Origin: Aestuariispira ectoiniformans
Lineage (GTDB): Bacteria; Pseudomonadota; Alphaproteobacteria; UBA8366; Aestuariispiraceae
Direction of reading: 5' to 3'
Length of the DNA stretch: 64,000 nt
NCBI RefSeq assembly: GCF_025136295.1
Contig: NZ_CP062788.1
Coordinates: 3,365,588 to 3,429,587 of the forward strand
Both the position numbers and the translations under genes were made by a program. This document shows, piece by piece, positions 37,197-45,916 of the stretch; position 1 is the first letter of the stretch; each line of letters starts with the position of its first letter. The notes beneath the pieces are model-generated. The model was given only the letters and a program-made list of their open reading frames with translations, was not told where the DNA came from and ran no database searches.

Positions 37197-39370
37197 CAAA
37201 CCTCACCATTGCGCTCGCAGGCAACCCCAACTGCGGCAAGACCACACTGTTCAATGCACTGACCGGACGACGGCAGAAGGTCGGCAACTGGCCCGGCGTC
37301 ACCGTGGAAAAACACTGGGGGCAACGAGCAGACGCGAATGGTGTGGTCACAGTCGTCGATCTGCCGGGACTTTATTCCCTCAATCAGGCAACCGGGGCCG
37401 ATGCACTTGATGTTAAGGTCACCCGCGATTTCCTGGCCTCCAATGAATTCGATATCCTGGTCAATGTTGTCGATGCCAGCAATCTGGAACGTAACCTGCT
37501 GTTGACGGCAGAACTTCTGGATCAGGGGGTGCCGATGATGATCGCACTCACGAAAATGGATCTGGTTGCGCGCCGGGGCATGGAAATCGACCTGTCTGCA
37601 CTCCCCAGGAAGAGCGGCTGCCCCATTATCGCCCTGTCAGCCCTGAAGAACCCCGATGTGACGCCATTGGTCACCAAAGCGCGCCGCATGGCAAAGCCAA
37701 TACCGGATACATCCTCTCAGCCCGCAAAGGCAAAAGGCGGGGCACAGCAGACGGAAGCGCACCTGAAATTCGCCCGGGACGCGGCTGACGCAGCCATTAA
37801 AACCCCGGCCAATCCGGCCCCCTCCTGGTCGGACCGGCTGGACAGCATTGCGCTGCATCGGATTTTTGGTCCAATAGTCTTTCTCGGCCTCATCTATCTG
37901 ATGTTCCTCATGACCATAAACCTGGGCGGGGCCTTCATCGATTTCTTCGACCAGGCGGCGGCAGCAATTTTTGTTGATGGGCTGGGCACCCTCATCACCG
38001 CATTGGGCCTGCCGGACTGGCTGCGCGTGATCCTCGCTGATGGCATAGGCGGCGGCATCCAGGTGGTCGCAACCTTTATCCCGATCATCGGCCTGCTTTA
38101 CCTGTTTTTGGCCTTTCTGGAGGATTCCGGCTATATGGCACGTGCCGCCTGTCTGATGGACCGGGCCATGCGCAGGATAGGCCTGCCGGGCAAGGCATTC
38201 GTGCCACTGATCATCGGCTTTGGCTGTAACGTACCGTCGATCATGGCAACCCGAACTCTGGAAAGGCAGCGGGAGCGGGTCATGACCGCCATGATGGCGC
38301 CTTTCATGTCCTGCAGCGCGCGACTGGCGGTTTACGCCCTGTTCGTGGCGGCCTTTTTTCCGACCGGCGGCCAGAATATGGTTTTCGCGCTTTATCTGAC
38401 CGGCATTGCCATGGCCATCCTGACCGGCCTGTTGCTGAAAAAGACTTTGCTGCCGGGTGAAAGCGCCCCCCTGGCCCTCGAACTGCCCCCCTACAACCTG
38501 CCACACCCGAAAGGCCTGATGATCAGCGCCTGGACGCGGCTACGCGGCTTTGTCATGGGGGCGGGCAAAATCATCGTGATCGTTGTAGCAATCCTGACAG
38601 TGACTAACTCCCTGGGCCGGGACGGCACCTTCGGCCATCAGGATAGCGAAAGCTCCGTTCTGTCCGCTGTGGGGCAGATCATCACACCTCTACTTCACCC
38701 GTTGGGCATCGAACAGGAAAACTGGCCCGCCGCTGTCGGCGTCTTCACCGGTGTTTTCGCCAAGGAATCGGTGGTCGGCACATTGGATGCGCTTTACGCC
38801 GGGATGGCGGACAATCCCGCAGAAGCCGTTGCAACCGCCCCGTTCGACCTGGGCAACTCCCTTCTGGCAGCCTTGCAGACTATTCCTGAAAATCTGCAAG
38901 CCCTCGCCACACAGTTTCTGGACCCCTTGGGCGTAAGCATTGCTACGACGGGCCAGGATGGAATCTCGGCAGAACTGGCGCTGAGTGATGGAACACTGGG
39001 CGCGATGGCCGCCCGGTTTGACGGACAGGCAGGCGCCTTTGCCTATCTGTTGTTTATCCTGCTCTACACACCCTGTGTTGCGGCCCTGGGTGCAATCAAC
39101 CGGGAGTTGGGCGGACGCTGGACCGGCTTTGCGATCTTCTGGACCACCGGCACGGCCTTTGCCGTCAGCACGGCCTTTTACCAACTGGCGCGCTTTGGTC
39201 ACCACCCGCTGGAATCGGGCCTATGGTTCGCCGGTATCGGCGCGGCACTGGCCGCCTGTTATGTCGCACTACGCAGGATTGGCCAGAACAGTTCACTGGA
39301 TAACCTGATCACACCAGCCCCCGCCCCAAAACGCAGCAGCGCCTGCGGCAGTTGCACGAAATGCAGTTAA
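37193..39370 (+). CDS. feoB: Ferrous iron transporter FeoB
   Basis: A 725-residue protein. The N-terminal GTPase domain has GNPNCGKTT (9-17), NWPGVTVEK, DLPG and TKMD, then a regulatory helical domain. The C-terminal part has about eight helices with paired Gate segments (FVPLIIGFGCNVPSIMATRT). It imports Fe2+. It ends with a cysteine-rich tail (SSACGSCTKCS) that could bind metal or a cluster. ATG 37193 overlaps the feoA stop. No feoC is seen. Confidence 0.96.
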   Translation: MTNLTIALAGNPNCGKTTLFNALTGRRQKVGNWPGVTVEKHWGQRADANGVVTVVDLPGLYSLNQATGADALDVKVTRDFLASNEFDILVNVVDASNLERNLLLTAELLDQGVPMMIALTKMDLVARRGMEIDLSALPRKSGCPIIALSALKNPDVTPLVTKARRMAKPIPDTSSQPAKAKGGAQQTEAHLKFARDAADAAIKTPANPAPSWSDRLDSIALHRIFGPIVFLGLIYLMFLMTINLGGAFIDFFDQAAAAIFVDGLGTLITALGLPDWLRVILADGIGGGIQVVATFIPIIGLLYLFLAFLEDSGYMARAACLMDRAMRRIGLPGKAFVPLIIGFGCNVPSIMATRTLERQRERVMTAMMAPFMSCSARLAVYALFVAAFFPTGGQNMVFALYLTGIAMAILTGLLLKKTLLPGESAPLALELPPYNLPHPKGLMISAWTRLRGFVMGAGKIIVIVVAILTVTNSLGRDGTFGHQDSESSVLSAVGQIITPLLHPLGIEQENWPAAVGVFTGVFAKESVVGTLDALYAGMADNPAEAVATAPFDLGNSLLAALQTIPENLQALATQFLDPLGVSIATTGQDGISAELALSDGTLGAMAARFDGQAGAFAYLLFILLYTPCVAALGAINRELGGRWTGFAIFWTTGTAFAVSTAFYQLARFGHHPLESGLWFAGIGAALAACYVALRRIGQNSSLDNLITPAPAPKRSSACGSCTKCS

Positions 39371-39383
39371 CGGGGACCGGGGA

Positions 39384-40349
39384 TCAATAGCCGTGTTTTA
39401 CGCCGGGGCGCAGACGCTCGCGCAGGACTTCCCGCCGGAAACGGTAGAGTTTGGCCGGACGACCGCGCCCTTCGGCGAAAATTTCACCGGTTTCCTCCAC
39501 CAGGCCCTGCGCTTCGATCAGGCGTCGGAAATTCTGTTTATGCAGGCGTTTGCCAGCCAGCGCCTCGACGCAACGCTGAAGCTGCAACAGTGTGAATTTT
39601 TCCGGTAGAAGCTCGAAGACCACGGGGCGGAATTTAACCTTGCCGCGCAAACGCCCCATGGCGGTCGCCAGGATGCGGCGATGGTCATAAGCCATCACCT
39701 TGCCGGGCACCAAGGCCAGATTGGAGGGGATTGCCTCACCCCGGTCGCGCCAGGCTTCCTCAACGAGCCCCGCCTCATATAGCAGTTCATAGCGATCCAG
39801 TGCCCGGTCACTGTCCCAGACATCGCTGGCGAGACCAAAGACCTCATCCATACGATGCTGACGCTTGGCCTTGCCATCTGCTGTCGAGGCAGCATCCACC
39901 CAACCGGTAAGGGCTGGAAGGATCTGCGCCCTTAACATCGGCGGCTCACCGGCGCGCCAGTCCTCCCAGGGCAGGTAATCATACCAGCTTTCCCAGGTTG
40001 CATTGCCTGCCACCTGCCCCGCAGCCCGGGTCAGCGCCAGATAGCAGACCGAAATCACGCGGCCGCCATCCGTAAAGGCGGATTGATGCCGATCCCGGTC
40101 GCCAAAGGTGTAAAGCTGTTCCACATAGCCAAGAGGCTGTTTCGCCACCTCCTGCACCCAGGCCCGCAGGCCCTCTTCCAGGGTCCGGTGACGTTCCGTA
40201 TCCAACGGCCCGAAGGGCAAACCCACAGTCGGTTCAGTCGCGATATCAGTGAATTGACGCACGGTCATCACGCAGGGCGTCTCCGCCACCAGCGCCACAA
40301 CCACCACATTCAATCCGACGATAACCTGTTGGCTCACAACCCGTTCCAC
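39384..40349 (-). CDS. nadQ: NadQ-type NAD biosynthesis regulator (Nudix-like plus HTH)
   Basis: A 321-residue protein. The N-terminal domain resembles a Nudix hydrolase (VIVGLNVVVVALVAETPCVMTVRQ, LPFGPLDTERHRTLEEGLRAWV), and a YVEQLYTFGDRDRH segment follows. The C-terminal domain is winged helix (FTLLQLQRCVEALAGKRLHKQNFRRL). This matches NadQ (COG4111), predicted to repress NAD synthesis genes in alphaproteobacteria. Catalytic Nudix residues are not obvious. The start is GTG. nadABC lies 3.6 kb away, separated by feoAB. Confidence 0.85.
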   Translation of the reverse strand: MERVVSQQVIVGLNVVVVALVAETPCVMTVRQFTDIATEPTVGLPFGPLDTERHRTLEEGLRAWVQEVAKQPLGYVEQLYTFGDRDRHQSAFTDGGRVISVCYLALTRAAGQVAGNATWESWYDYLPWEDWRAGEPPMLRAQILPALTGWVDAASTADGKAKRQHRMDEVFGLASDVWDSDRALDRYELLYEAGLVEEAWRDRGEAIPSNLALVPGKVMAYDHRRILATAMGRLRGKVKFRPVVFELLPEKFTLLQLQRCVEALAGKRLHKQNFRRLIEAQGLVEETGEIFAEGRGRPAKLYRFRREVLRERLRPGVKHGY

Positions 40350-40553
40350 AGAAAAAGAAAACCCGCCTTCACTATGGGAAGGCAGGTCACGGTGTCAAGC
40401 TAGCGGCATGCCGATAACCAAATTGGCGAATACATGCTCCAAAAAGACAATCACCTTTGGCTCATTGTCTTGCTCAGTTGCAACACAAAGAAAACTAATA
40501 TATTTATAGTTGCATATAAAACCACAACGCAACCCAGAACAGGGAGAAATACA

Positions 40554-40694
40554 ATGAACAAGGTAACCTCCACACTCGCCAAAAAATCTTTGAGCCAGCC
40601 TTCCGCCGACGCGAAGAAAACGACACAGTTCAAGATCAAGCTGAGCCACGGCAAGGCATTCTGCGGCAAGCTGTGCATGCCGCTGCGCAACTGA
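40554..40694 (+). CDS. Small cationic Cys-containing peptide, possible modified-peptide precursor
   Basis: A 46-residue peptide starting at ATG 40554 with GGGAG at about 8 bp. It has nine Lys and one Arg, one Asp, and no signal peptide. The N-terminal ~30 residues are Ser/Thr/Lys-rich and leader-like. The C-terminal 15 residues are HGKAFCGKLCMPLRN, with a C-x3-C pair, a shape typical of a RiPP core. A hairpin (40726-40752) and a GRDP/DUF1399-like gene follow. The promoter region is AT-rich. It matches no family I can name; a stand-alone antimicrobial or metal-binding peptide are alternatives. Confidence 0.55.
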   Translation: MNKVTSTLAKKSLSQPSADAKKTTQFKIKLSHGKAFCGKLCMPLRN

Positions 40695-40725
40695 TCACGC
40701 GTTCATAAACGCCTCAGTTTGGTTA

Positions 40726-40752
40726 CCGGACGGGCTTACCAATCCCGTCCGG
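40726..40752 (+). other. Intergenic hairpin between peptide and DUF1399-like genes
   Basis: CCGGACGGG pairs perfectly with CCCGTCCGG around loop CTTACCAAT. There is no T-run, so it is more likely an RNA-stabilising or partial-termination structure, which would favour the upstream peptide mRNA over the downstream gene. Confidence 0.6.
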
Positions 40753-40796
40753 CGGCCTTGCCGAAGACTGTCGAACATTAGCGAGGGGAAACCTGC

Positions 40797-41282
40797 ATGG
40801 AATTGCTGGCCGTAGATGTGGAAGGCATTGAGGATAATCTCAGACTGCCTCTGAACCTGCAGGGCATTCGGTTTCTGGACCGGCTTGAAGACGCGAAGGA
40901 CTATATTTTCGGCATGGATATGTCGATGATCCTGTTCAAGATGACCAACGAGGAATCCGCAGGTGAACTGGGCCTTCTATGGGACAAGGAAGATGCTGAA
41001 TTCGCCATAGAGCAATACCGGCAGTATCTCTATCTCCTGCGCAAATACGATGCCGACATCTCCCCCACACTGGCGATCGACGCTGTCTGGCATAACCATA
41101 TCCTGGACACGCGCAAATATGTTGCCGATTGCCAGACGATCTTCGGCTTTTACCTGCATCACTTCCCCTATTTCGGCTCCAGAAGCCAGGAAGACAGGCG
41201 ACAGCTTGAACGAGCCTTTGAAAACACCAATCGCTTGTTCAAAGATGAATTCGGCATTGACCTGGCGACGGCAACGCCATGA
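40797..41282 (+). CDS. GRDP/DUF1399-like protein with WHxH motif
   Basis: A 161-residue protein. The central segment PTLAIDAVWHNHILDTRKYVADCQTIFG has the DxxWHxH signature (D95, W98, H99, H101) of the glycine-rich domain-containing (GRDP, DUF1399) family, followed by H121-H122 in LHHFPYFG. The four histidines and Asp could bind a metal. The N-terminal half is helical, with no signal peptide. ATG 40797 has GAGGGG upstream. It follows the small Cys peptide by 102 bp, so a joint function, such as peptide maturation or binding, is proposed. Confidence 0.7.
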   Translation: MELLAVDVEGIEDNLRLPLNLQGIRFLDRLEDAKDYIFGMDMSMILFKMTNEESAGELGLLWDKEDAEFAIEQYRQYLYLLRKYDADISPTLAIDAVWHNHILDTRKYVADCQTIFGFYLHHFPYFGSRSQEDRRQLERAFENTNRLFKDEFGIDLATATP

Positions 41283-41293
41283 CTAGCGCAAGT

Positions 41294-41339
41294 CCCCTCA
41301 CCCTCCCATGCGATGCGTGAGAGGGTGACGGGGTGAGGG
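41294..41339. repeat. Imperfect inverted repeat after the DUF1399-like gene
   Basis: CCCCTCACCCTC and GAGGGTGACGGGGTGAGGG form a hairpin with a ~15-base loop between convergent genes. There is no clear T-run. It may stop both transcripts weakly or be a dispersed repeat. Confidence 0.5.
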
Positions 41340-42563
41340 TTACCCGTGCTTGCGTACGAATTCCGCGATCCGGGGTTTGATCTGTTCGCGCCAGCGGCGA
41401 CCGTTGAAGATACCGTAATGGCCAACAGTTTCCTGGATATAGTTCAGATGCTTTGATTTCGGCAGGTTCTTGCACATGTCATGGGCGGCAATGGTCTGGC
41501 CGGGGGCGGAGATATCGTCCAGTTCTCCTTCCACCGTCATCAGGGCGGTTTTCTTGATCGCAGACGGATCAACCACCTCACCACGCCAGGTCATGGTGCC
41601 ACGCGGCAGACTGTGTTCCTTGAAGATTTCACGAACCGTGTCGAGATAGAAGGCAGCGGGCGTATCCATCACCGCCAGATATTCATCGTAGAAGCGGCGA
41701 TGGGCATCTGCGGAATCACCGTCACCTTCGATCAGATGGTTATACATCCGCCAATGGGCCGTCGCATGGCGCGCCGGGTTCATGGAGATAAAGGCGCGCA
41801 ACTGCAGGAAGCCCGGATAAACCTTGCGGTTCGCGCCCGGATAACGCGGCGGCACGCGATGGACACAATGGCTTTCAAACCAACTCATCGGCCGGTTTTC
41901 CGCAAGCTGGGTCACCACGGTTGGGGCCGCCCGCGTATCAATCGGCCCGCCCATCAGAACCATGGATTTCGGCTGTGCCGGGTCGTCATTCTGCGCCAGG
42001 AGGCTCACCGCCGCCAGAACCAGCGGCGCCGGCTGACAAACCGCCATGACATGCAGGTCCGGCGAGAGGAAGCGCATGAAATCCATCAGATAGTCGATAT
42101 AGGTGTCGATACCGAAGCGCCCTTCTTCCTTGGGCACAAGCGATGCATCGATCCAATCGGTGACATAGACCTCATGATCCTGGATCAGCGCCTGGACCGT
42201 GCCACGCAGAAGCGTTGCAAAGTGACCCGACATGGGCGCGACCAGCAGGATTTTCGGATCGTTGCGCTTTTCCGCGCCTTCACGGCGGAAATGGATCAGA
42301 TTGCCGAAGGCGCGCGGACGCACCACGTCGACATGAACCGGCATCTGCTCACCATCCACATCGGCAAATTCAATCATCCAGTCGGGCTTGCTGCGTTCCC
42401 GCAGGATGCTTTCCAACACATCCGACCCTGCCGCCAGGGTCCGCCCGATGGGCGTATAGCTCCACGGATTCAGGGGGTTGGTATAGGTCATACGCGTCAG
42501 TTCCGCCATCCAGCGGACGGGTGACAGCGCCTGATTTCGAGCATCATGCAGATTGTAAAGCAC
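41340..42563 (-). CDS. phaZ: Intracellular polyhydroxybutyrate depolymerase
   Basis: A 407-residue alpha/beta-hydrolase-fold enzyme of the PhaZ intracellular type. MLYNLHDARNQALSPVRW opens it and MAVCQPAPLVLAAVSLL holds the Cys nucleophile at the usual elbow (CQPAP). His and Asp are likely in LMTVEGELDDISAPGQT and VGHYGIFNGRRW. It breaks down stored PHB in the cytoplasm. The start is GTG 42563. It is divergent from nothing and stands alone. Confidence 0.93.
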   Translation of the reverse strand: MLYNLHDARNQALSPVRWMAELTRMTYTNPLNPWSYTPIGRTLAAGSDVLESILRERSKPDWMIEFADVDGEQMPVHVDVVRPRAFGNLIHFRREGAEKRNDPKILLVAPMSGHFATLLRGTVQALIQDHEVYVTDWIDASLVPKEEGRFGIDTYIDYLMDFMRFLSPDLHVMAVCQPAPLVLAAVSLLAQNDDPAQPKSMVLMGGPIDTRAAPTVVTQLAENRPMSWFESHCVHRVPPRYPGANRKVYPGFLQLRAFISMNPARHATAHWRMYNHLIEGDGDSADAHRRFYDEYLAVMDTPAAFYLDTVREIFKEHSLPRGTMTWRGEVVDPSAIKKTALMTVEGELDDISAPGQTIAAHDMCKNLPKSKHLNYIQETVGHYGIFNGRRWREQIKPRIAEFVRKHG

Positions 42564-42711
42564 CGGCCTTGTCCCTTGTTATTATGCCCTGATCCTAGAG
42601 TGATTCGCCGCTATAGACCAGATTATGTTGTGCGCTGCAATATCCAGCGCTGCACTGCATATAACACAGCTTTATTGCCCATTGGTTAACTATTTGGTTA
42701 CCCCAGCAAGA

Positions 42712-42738
42712 CAAAAGGGGTGGCCAAAGCCACCCCTC
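42712..42738 (-). terminator. Terminator of serC-serA
   Basis: On the minus strand, AGGGGTGGC / GCCACCCCT with loop TTTG is followed by TTTTGTC, 30 bp after the serA stop. Confidence 0.8.
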
Positions 42739-42767
42739 GTCACAAGAACGAATGCGATTTCAAACGC

Positions 42768-44345
42768 TTAGAAATGCAACGCCTTCACCTGCTTGACCAG
42801 CGGGATCTGCTTAATTTTTTCCAGCGATGCCTCGTCCAGCGGTCCATCAAGCTGAATCAGGGACATGGCGTCCCCGCCTGCCTCCGCGCGGCCCAGGTGG
42901 AAGGTAGCAATATTGGCTTTCGCCTCGCCCAGAACCACACCCAGGTTGCCAATCAGGCCCGGTTTGTCTTCGTTGGTGACGTAAAGCATGTGGCTGGTCA
43001 GCTCGGCCTCGATCTCGATGCCTTTGATATTGACCAGACGCGGCTTGTTGCCACCAAACAGCGTGCCACTGACGGACCGTTCCATACGTTCGGTCTCTAC
43101 CGTCAGCTTGATCAGCGTCTGGTAGTCGCCCGGACGGTCATGGGTTACTTCCGCCACCTCGATGGAACGCTCGCGCGCGATTACCGGGGCGTTGACCATA
43201 TTCACACTGTCGCTGAAGGGTTTCAGCAGACCGGCCAAAGCGGCCTGGACCAGCGGTTTCACATTCAGTTTCGCCACATGGCCTTCAAACTCGATGCGAA
43301 CCTTGGACAGGCCGGTTTCCGTTACCTGACCGGCGAAGGAACCAAGCTGTTCCGCCAGCTTCATATAAGGCTTGAGGCGCGGTGCGTCCTCTGCGGATAC
43401 CGACGGCATGTTCAGCGCATTGGTCACGGCCCCGGTCAACAGATAGTCGGCCATCTGTTCCGCGACCTGGATTGCGACATTCTCCTGGGCTTCCGCCGTG
43501 GATGCGCCCAGATGCGGCGTGCAGACCACCTTGTCATTGCCAAACAGGACGTTTTCCTTAGCCGGTTCAACCTCATAGACATCCAGTGCCGCACCGGCGA
43601 CCTTGCCGCTGTTGAGACCTTCCAGCAGGTCCGCCTCACAGACAATGCCACCGCGTGCACAGTTCACGATGCGCACACCATCCTTCATCTTGGCAATGGT
43701 GTCCTTGTTGATCAGGTTGCGGGTGCTGTCGGTCAACGGCGTGTGGATCGTAATGAAATCCGCACGGGCCAACAAATCGTCCAGTTCAACCTTTTCAACG
43801 CCCATTTCCGTGGCCCGTTCCTGGGACAGGAAGGGATCGTAGGCAACAACGCGCATCTTCAGGCCCTGGGCCCGGTCTGCAACGATGGAACCGATGTTCC
43901 CGGACCCGATCAGGCCAAGCACCTTGCCGAAGAGTTCCACGCCCATGAATTTGGACTTTTCCCATTTCCCGGCATGGGTCGAGGCGTTGGCCGCCGGGAT
44001 CTGGCGGGCGCTTGCCATCATCATGGAAATCGCGTGTTCCGCGGTGGTGATGGAGTTGCCGAAAGGCGTGTTCATCACGACGATACCGCGCTGGGTTGCC
44101 GCCTCGCGGTCCACGTTATCCACACCAATACCGGCGCGGCCGACCACTTTCAGGTTGGTTGCTGCTTCCAGAATATCGGAAGTCACCTTGGTGGCGGAGC
44201 GGATCGCCAGCCCGTCATACTCGCCAATAATGGCGCGCAACTCATCCGGGCTGAGGCCCGGCTTGACGTCGACTTCGACGCCACGCTCTTCGAAAATCTC
44301 CTTCGCACGCGGCGAAAGCTTATCCGAAATCAGAACTTTAACCAT
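42768..44345 (-). CDS. serA: D-3-phosphoglycerate dehydrogenase (long form)
   Basis: A 525-residue enzyme that oxidises 3-phosphoglycerate in serine synthesis. Motifs: VLGLIGSGNIGSIVADRA (NAD), NCARGGI (catalytic Arg), and CTPHLGAST (catalytic His). The long form has an extra ~110-residue substrate-binding insertion and a C-terminal ACT domain (LYVTNEDKPGLIGNLGVVLG), where serine feedback usually acts. ATG 44345 is chosen over longer readings into serC. It lies 28 bp downstream of serC. Confidence 0.95.
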   Translation of the reverse strand: MVKVLISDKLSPRAKEIFEERGVEVDVKPGLSPDELRAIIGEYDGLAIRSATKVTSDILEAATNLKVVGRAGIGVDNVDREAATQRGIVVMNTPFGNSITTAEHAISMMMASARQIPAANASTHAGKWEKSKFMGVELFGKVLGLIGSGNIGSIVADRAQGLKMRVVAYDPFLSQERATEMGVEKVELDDLLARADFITIHTPLTDSTRNLINKDTIAKMKDGVRIVNCARGGIVCEADLLEGLNSGKVAGAALDVYEVEPAKENVLFGNDKVVCTPHLGASTAEAQENVAIQVAEQMADYLLTGAVTNALNMPSVSAEDAPRLKPYMKLAEQLGSFAGQVTETGLSKVRIEFEGHVAKLNVKPLVQAALAGLLKPFSDSVNMVNAPVIARERSIEVAEVTHDRPGDYQTLIKLTVETERMERSVSGTLFGGNKPRLVNIKGIEIEAELTSHMLYVTNEDKPGLIGNLGVVLGEAKANIATFHLGRAEAGGDAMSLIQLDGPLDEASLEKIKQIPLVKQVKALHF

Positions 44346-44373
44346 AATATCCCCACAAGTTACGTCTGATTGA

Positions 44374-45525
44374 TCACTGGTTCTGCTGCGAAATCTGCTC
44401 ATAGGCCCAGTCGAGCCAGGGCATCAGGGCTTCCATATCGGTGGGTTCCACCGTTGCCCCGCCCCACAGGCGCAGTCCTGCAGGCGCATCGCGATAACCG
44501 TTGATGTCGAAGGCCACGCCTTCCTCGTCCAACAGCTTGGAAATCTGCTTGGGCGCATTGGCCCGCGCATCCCCGGTCAGGGGGCAGGCGTCGGACAGCT
44601 TCACACAGATAGAAGTGTTCGACCGCGTTGCCTTGTCGGCACAGAGGAAGTCCACCCAGTCGCGGTTGGCGACCCAGTTTTCAACCACCTGCAGGTTTTT
44701 GGTCGAACGGTCGATCAGGCCTTTAAGCCCGCCGATATTCTTCACCCATTTCAGCGCATCCAGCACATCTTCCACGCACATCATGGAGGGGGTGTTGATG
44801 GTCGCACCGGTAAAGATACCGTCGATCAGCTTGCCGCCCTTGGTCATGCGAAAAATCTTGGGCAGCGGCCAGGCCGGGGTATAGTTTTCCAGGCGTTCCA
44901 CCGCACGCGGCGACAGCACGATCATGCCATGGGCACCTTCCCCGCCCAGGACCTTCTGCCAGGACCAGGTGGTCACGTCCAGCTTGTCCCAAGGCAGCTC
45001 CATGGCGAAAACAGCGGATGTTGCATCGCAAATGGTCAGGCCTTTGCGGTCGCTTGCAATCCAGTCACCGTTGGGAACCTTCACGCCGCTGGTTGTACCG
45101 TTCCAGGTGAAGACCACATCGCGGTCGGTATCAACCTGGGTGAGGTCGGGCAATGCGCCGTAATCCGCCTCAAACACCCGGACATCATCCAGTTTGAGCT
45201 GTTTCTGCACATCAGTAATCCAGCCCTTGCCGAAGCTTTCCCAGGCCAGCATATCGACGCCGCGTGCGCCCAGCATGGACCACAGCGCCATTTCCACAGC
45301 GCCCGTGTCGGAGGCCGGAACAATGCCGATTTTATAATCTTCCGGGATGCCGAGAATGTCGCGGGTCTCGTCGATAACGGCCTTCAGCCGCGCCTTACCC
45401 GGACCGGAACGATGAGATCGACCCAACAGCGCATTTTCCAAACCGGACCAGGACCATCCCGGACGTTTTGAACAAGGGCCAGAGGAGAAAAAGGGCCGTT
45501 CCGGCCGAACTGTCGGCTGGGTCAT
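44374..45525 (-). CDS. serC: Phosphoserine aminotransferase
   Basis: A 383-residue PLP enzyme of the alphaproteobacterial SerC type. [13 protein letters not shown] opens the chain, [19 protein letters not shown] and [13 protein letters not shown] line the cofactor, and the PLP lysine is in [17 protein letters not shown]. It converts 3-phosphohydroxypyruvate to phosphoserine. serA follows on the same strand. A 10-bp-stem hairpin lies in the leader. Confidence 0.95.
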   Translation of the reverse strand: MTQPTVRPERPFFSSGPCSKRPGWSWSGLENALLGRSHRSGPGKARLKAVIDETRDILGIPEDYKIGIVPASDTGAVEMALWSMLGARGVDMLAWESFGKGWITDVQKQLKLDDVRVFEADYGALPDLTQVDTDRDVVFTWNGTTSGVKVPNGDWIASDRKGLTICDATSAVFAMELPWDKLDVTTWSWQKVLGGEGAHGMIVLSPRAVERLENYTPAWPLPKIFRMTKGGKLIDGIFTGATINTPSMMCVEDVLDALKWVKNIGGLKGLIDRSTKNLQVVENWVANRDWVDFLCADKATRSNTSICVKLSDACPLTGDARANAPKQISKLLDEEGVAFDINGYRDAPAGLRLWGGATVEPTDMEALMPWLDWAYEQISQQNQ

Positions 45526-45916
45526 TACTCTATCCTTCCAAAGCTTTAAATGATGGGAACAATGTCGAATCCCTGTGCTTCACTGCTTGGGTGCAGTGCA
45601 GCGAGGTATAATGCTTTCTTGTTCAAAGGCAACTGGTTTTTGTCGCGAAATAACAGAAAAGGGTCGCAAAAAAACATAAAATGTTTCCACCCTATGGATG
45701 TGTGACAAATCGAAAGTCAAAAAAGCAATTCCTGACAATTGGTTATCGCAAATTTCTCAGAGAGCATTTTCTGCCAGTTTTTTTGTTGGACTGCCTCATT
45801 CCTCATAACGATTTTTTTACGACTGTAATGGTAATTTCCCACTCGCAAGTAGAACGGGGATCGGACAAATCCACCAATATCGCGCAAAGACGACAGGACA
45901 ACGGTACATCATTCAC
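45526..45916. promoter_or_regulatory. Intergenic region between serC and the hybrid kinase; serC leader hairpin
   Basis: A 391-bp gap. On the minus strand a 10-bp stem (45577-45586 with 45593-45602, one mismatch, loop ACCCAA) sits in the serC leader, close to a likely -10 (TATACC) and -35 (TTGCCT) around 45605-45635. A conserved serC leader RNA is known in alphaproteobacteria; identity with it is not shown. On the + strand nothing supports a gene, only an AT-rich promoter region for the kinase. Confidence 0.45.

Noticed and set aside
41294-41339. The inverted repeat as a CRISPR or attachment site
   Set aside because: It is a single imperfect hairpin with no array, integrase or tRNA next to it.
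42720-44369. A 549-residue open frame antisense to serA
   Set aside because: serA is clearly real; the antisense product is rich in His/Arg/Gln with no recognisable motif.
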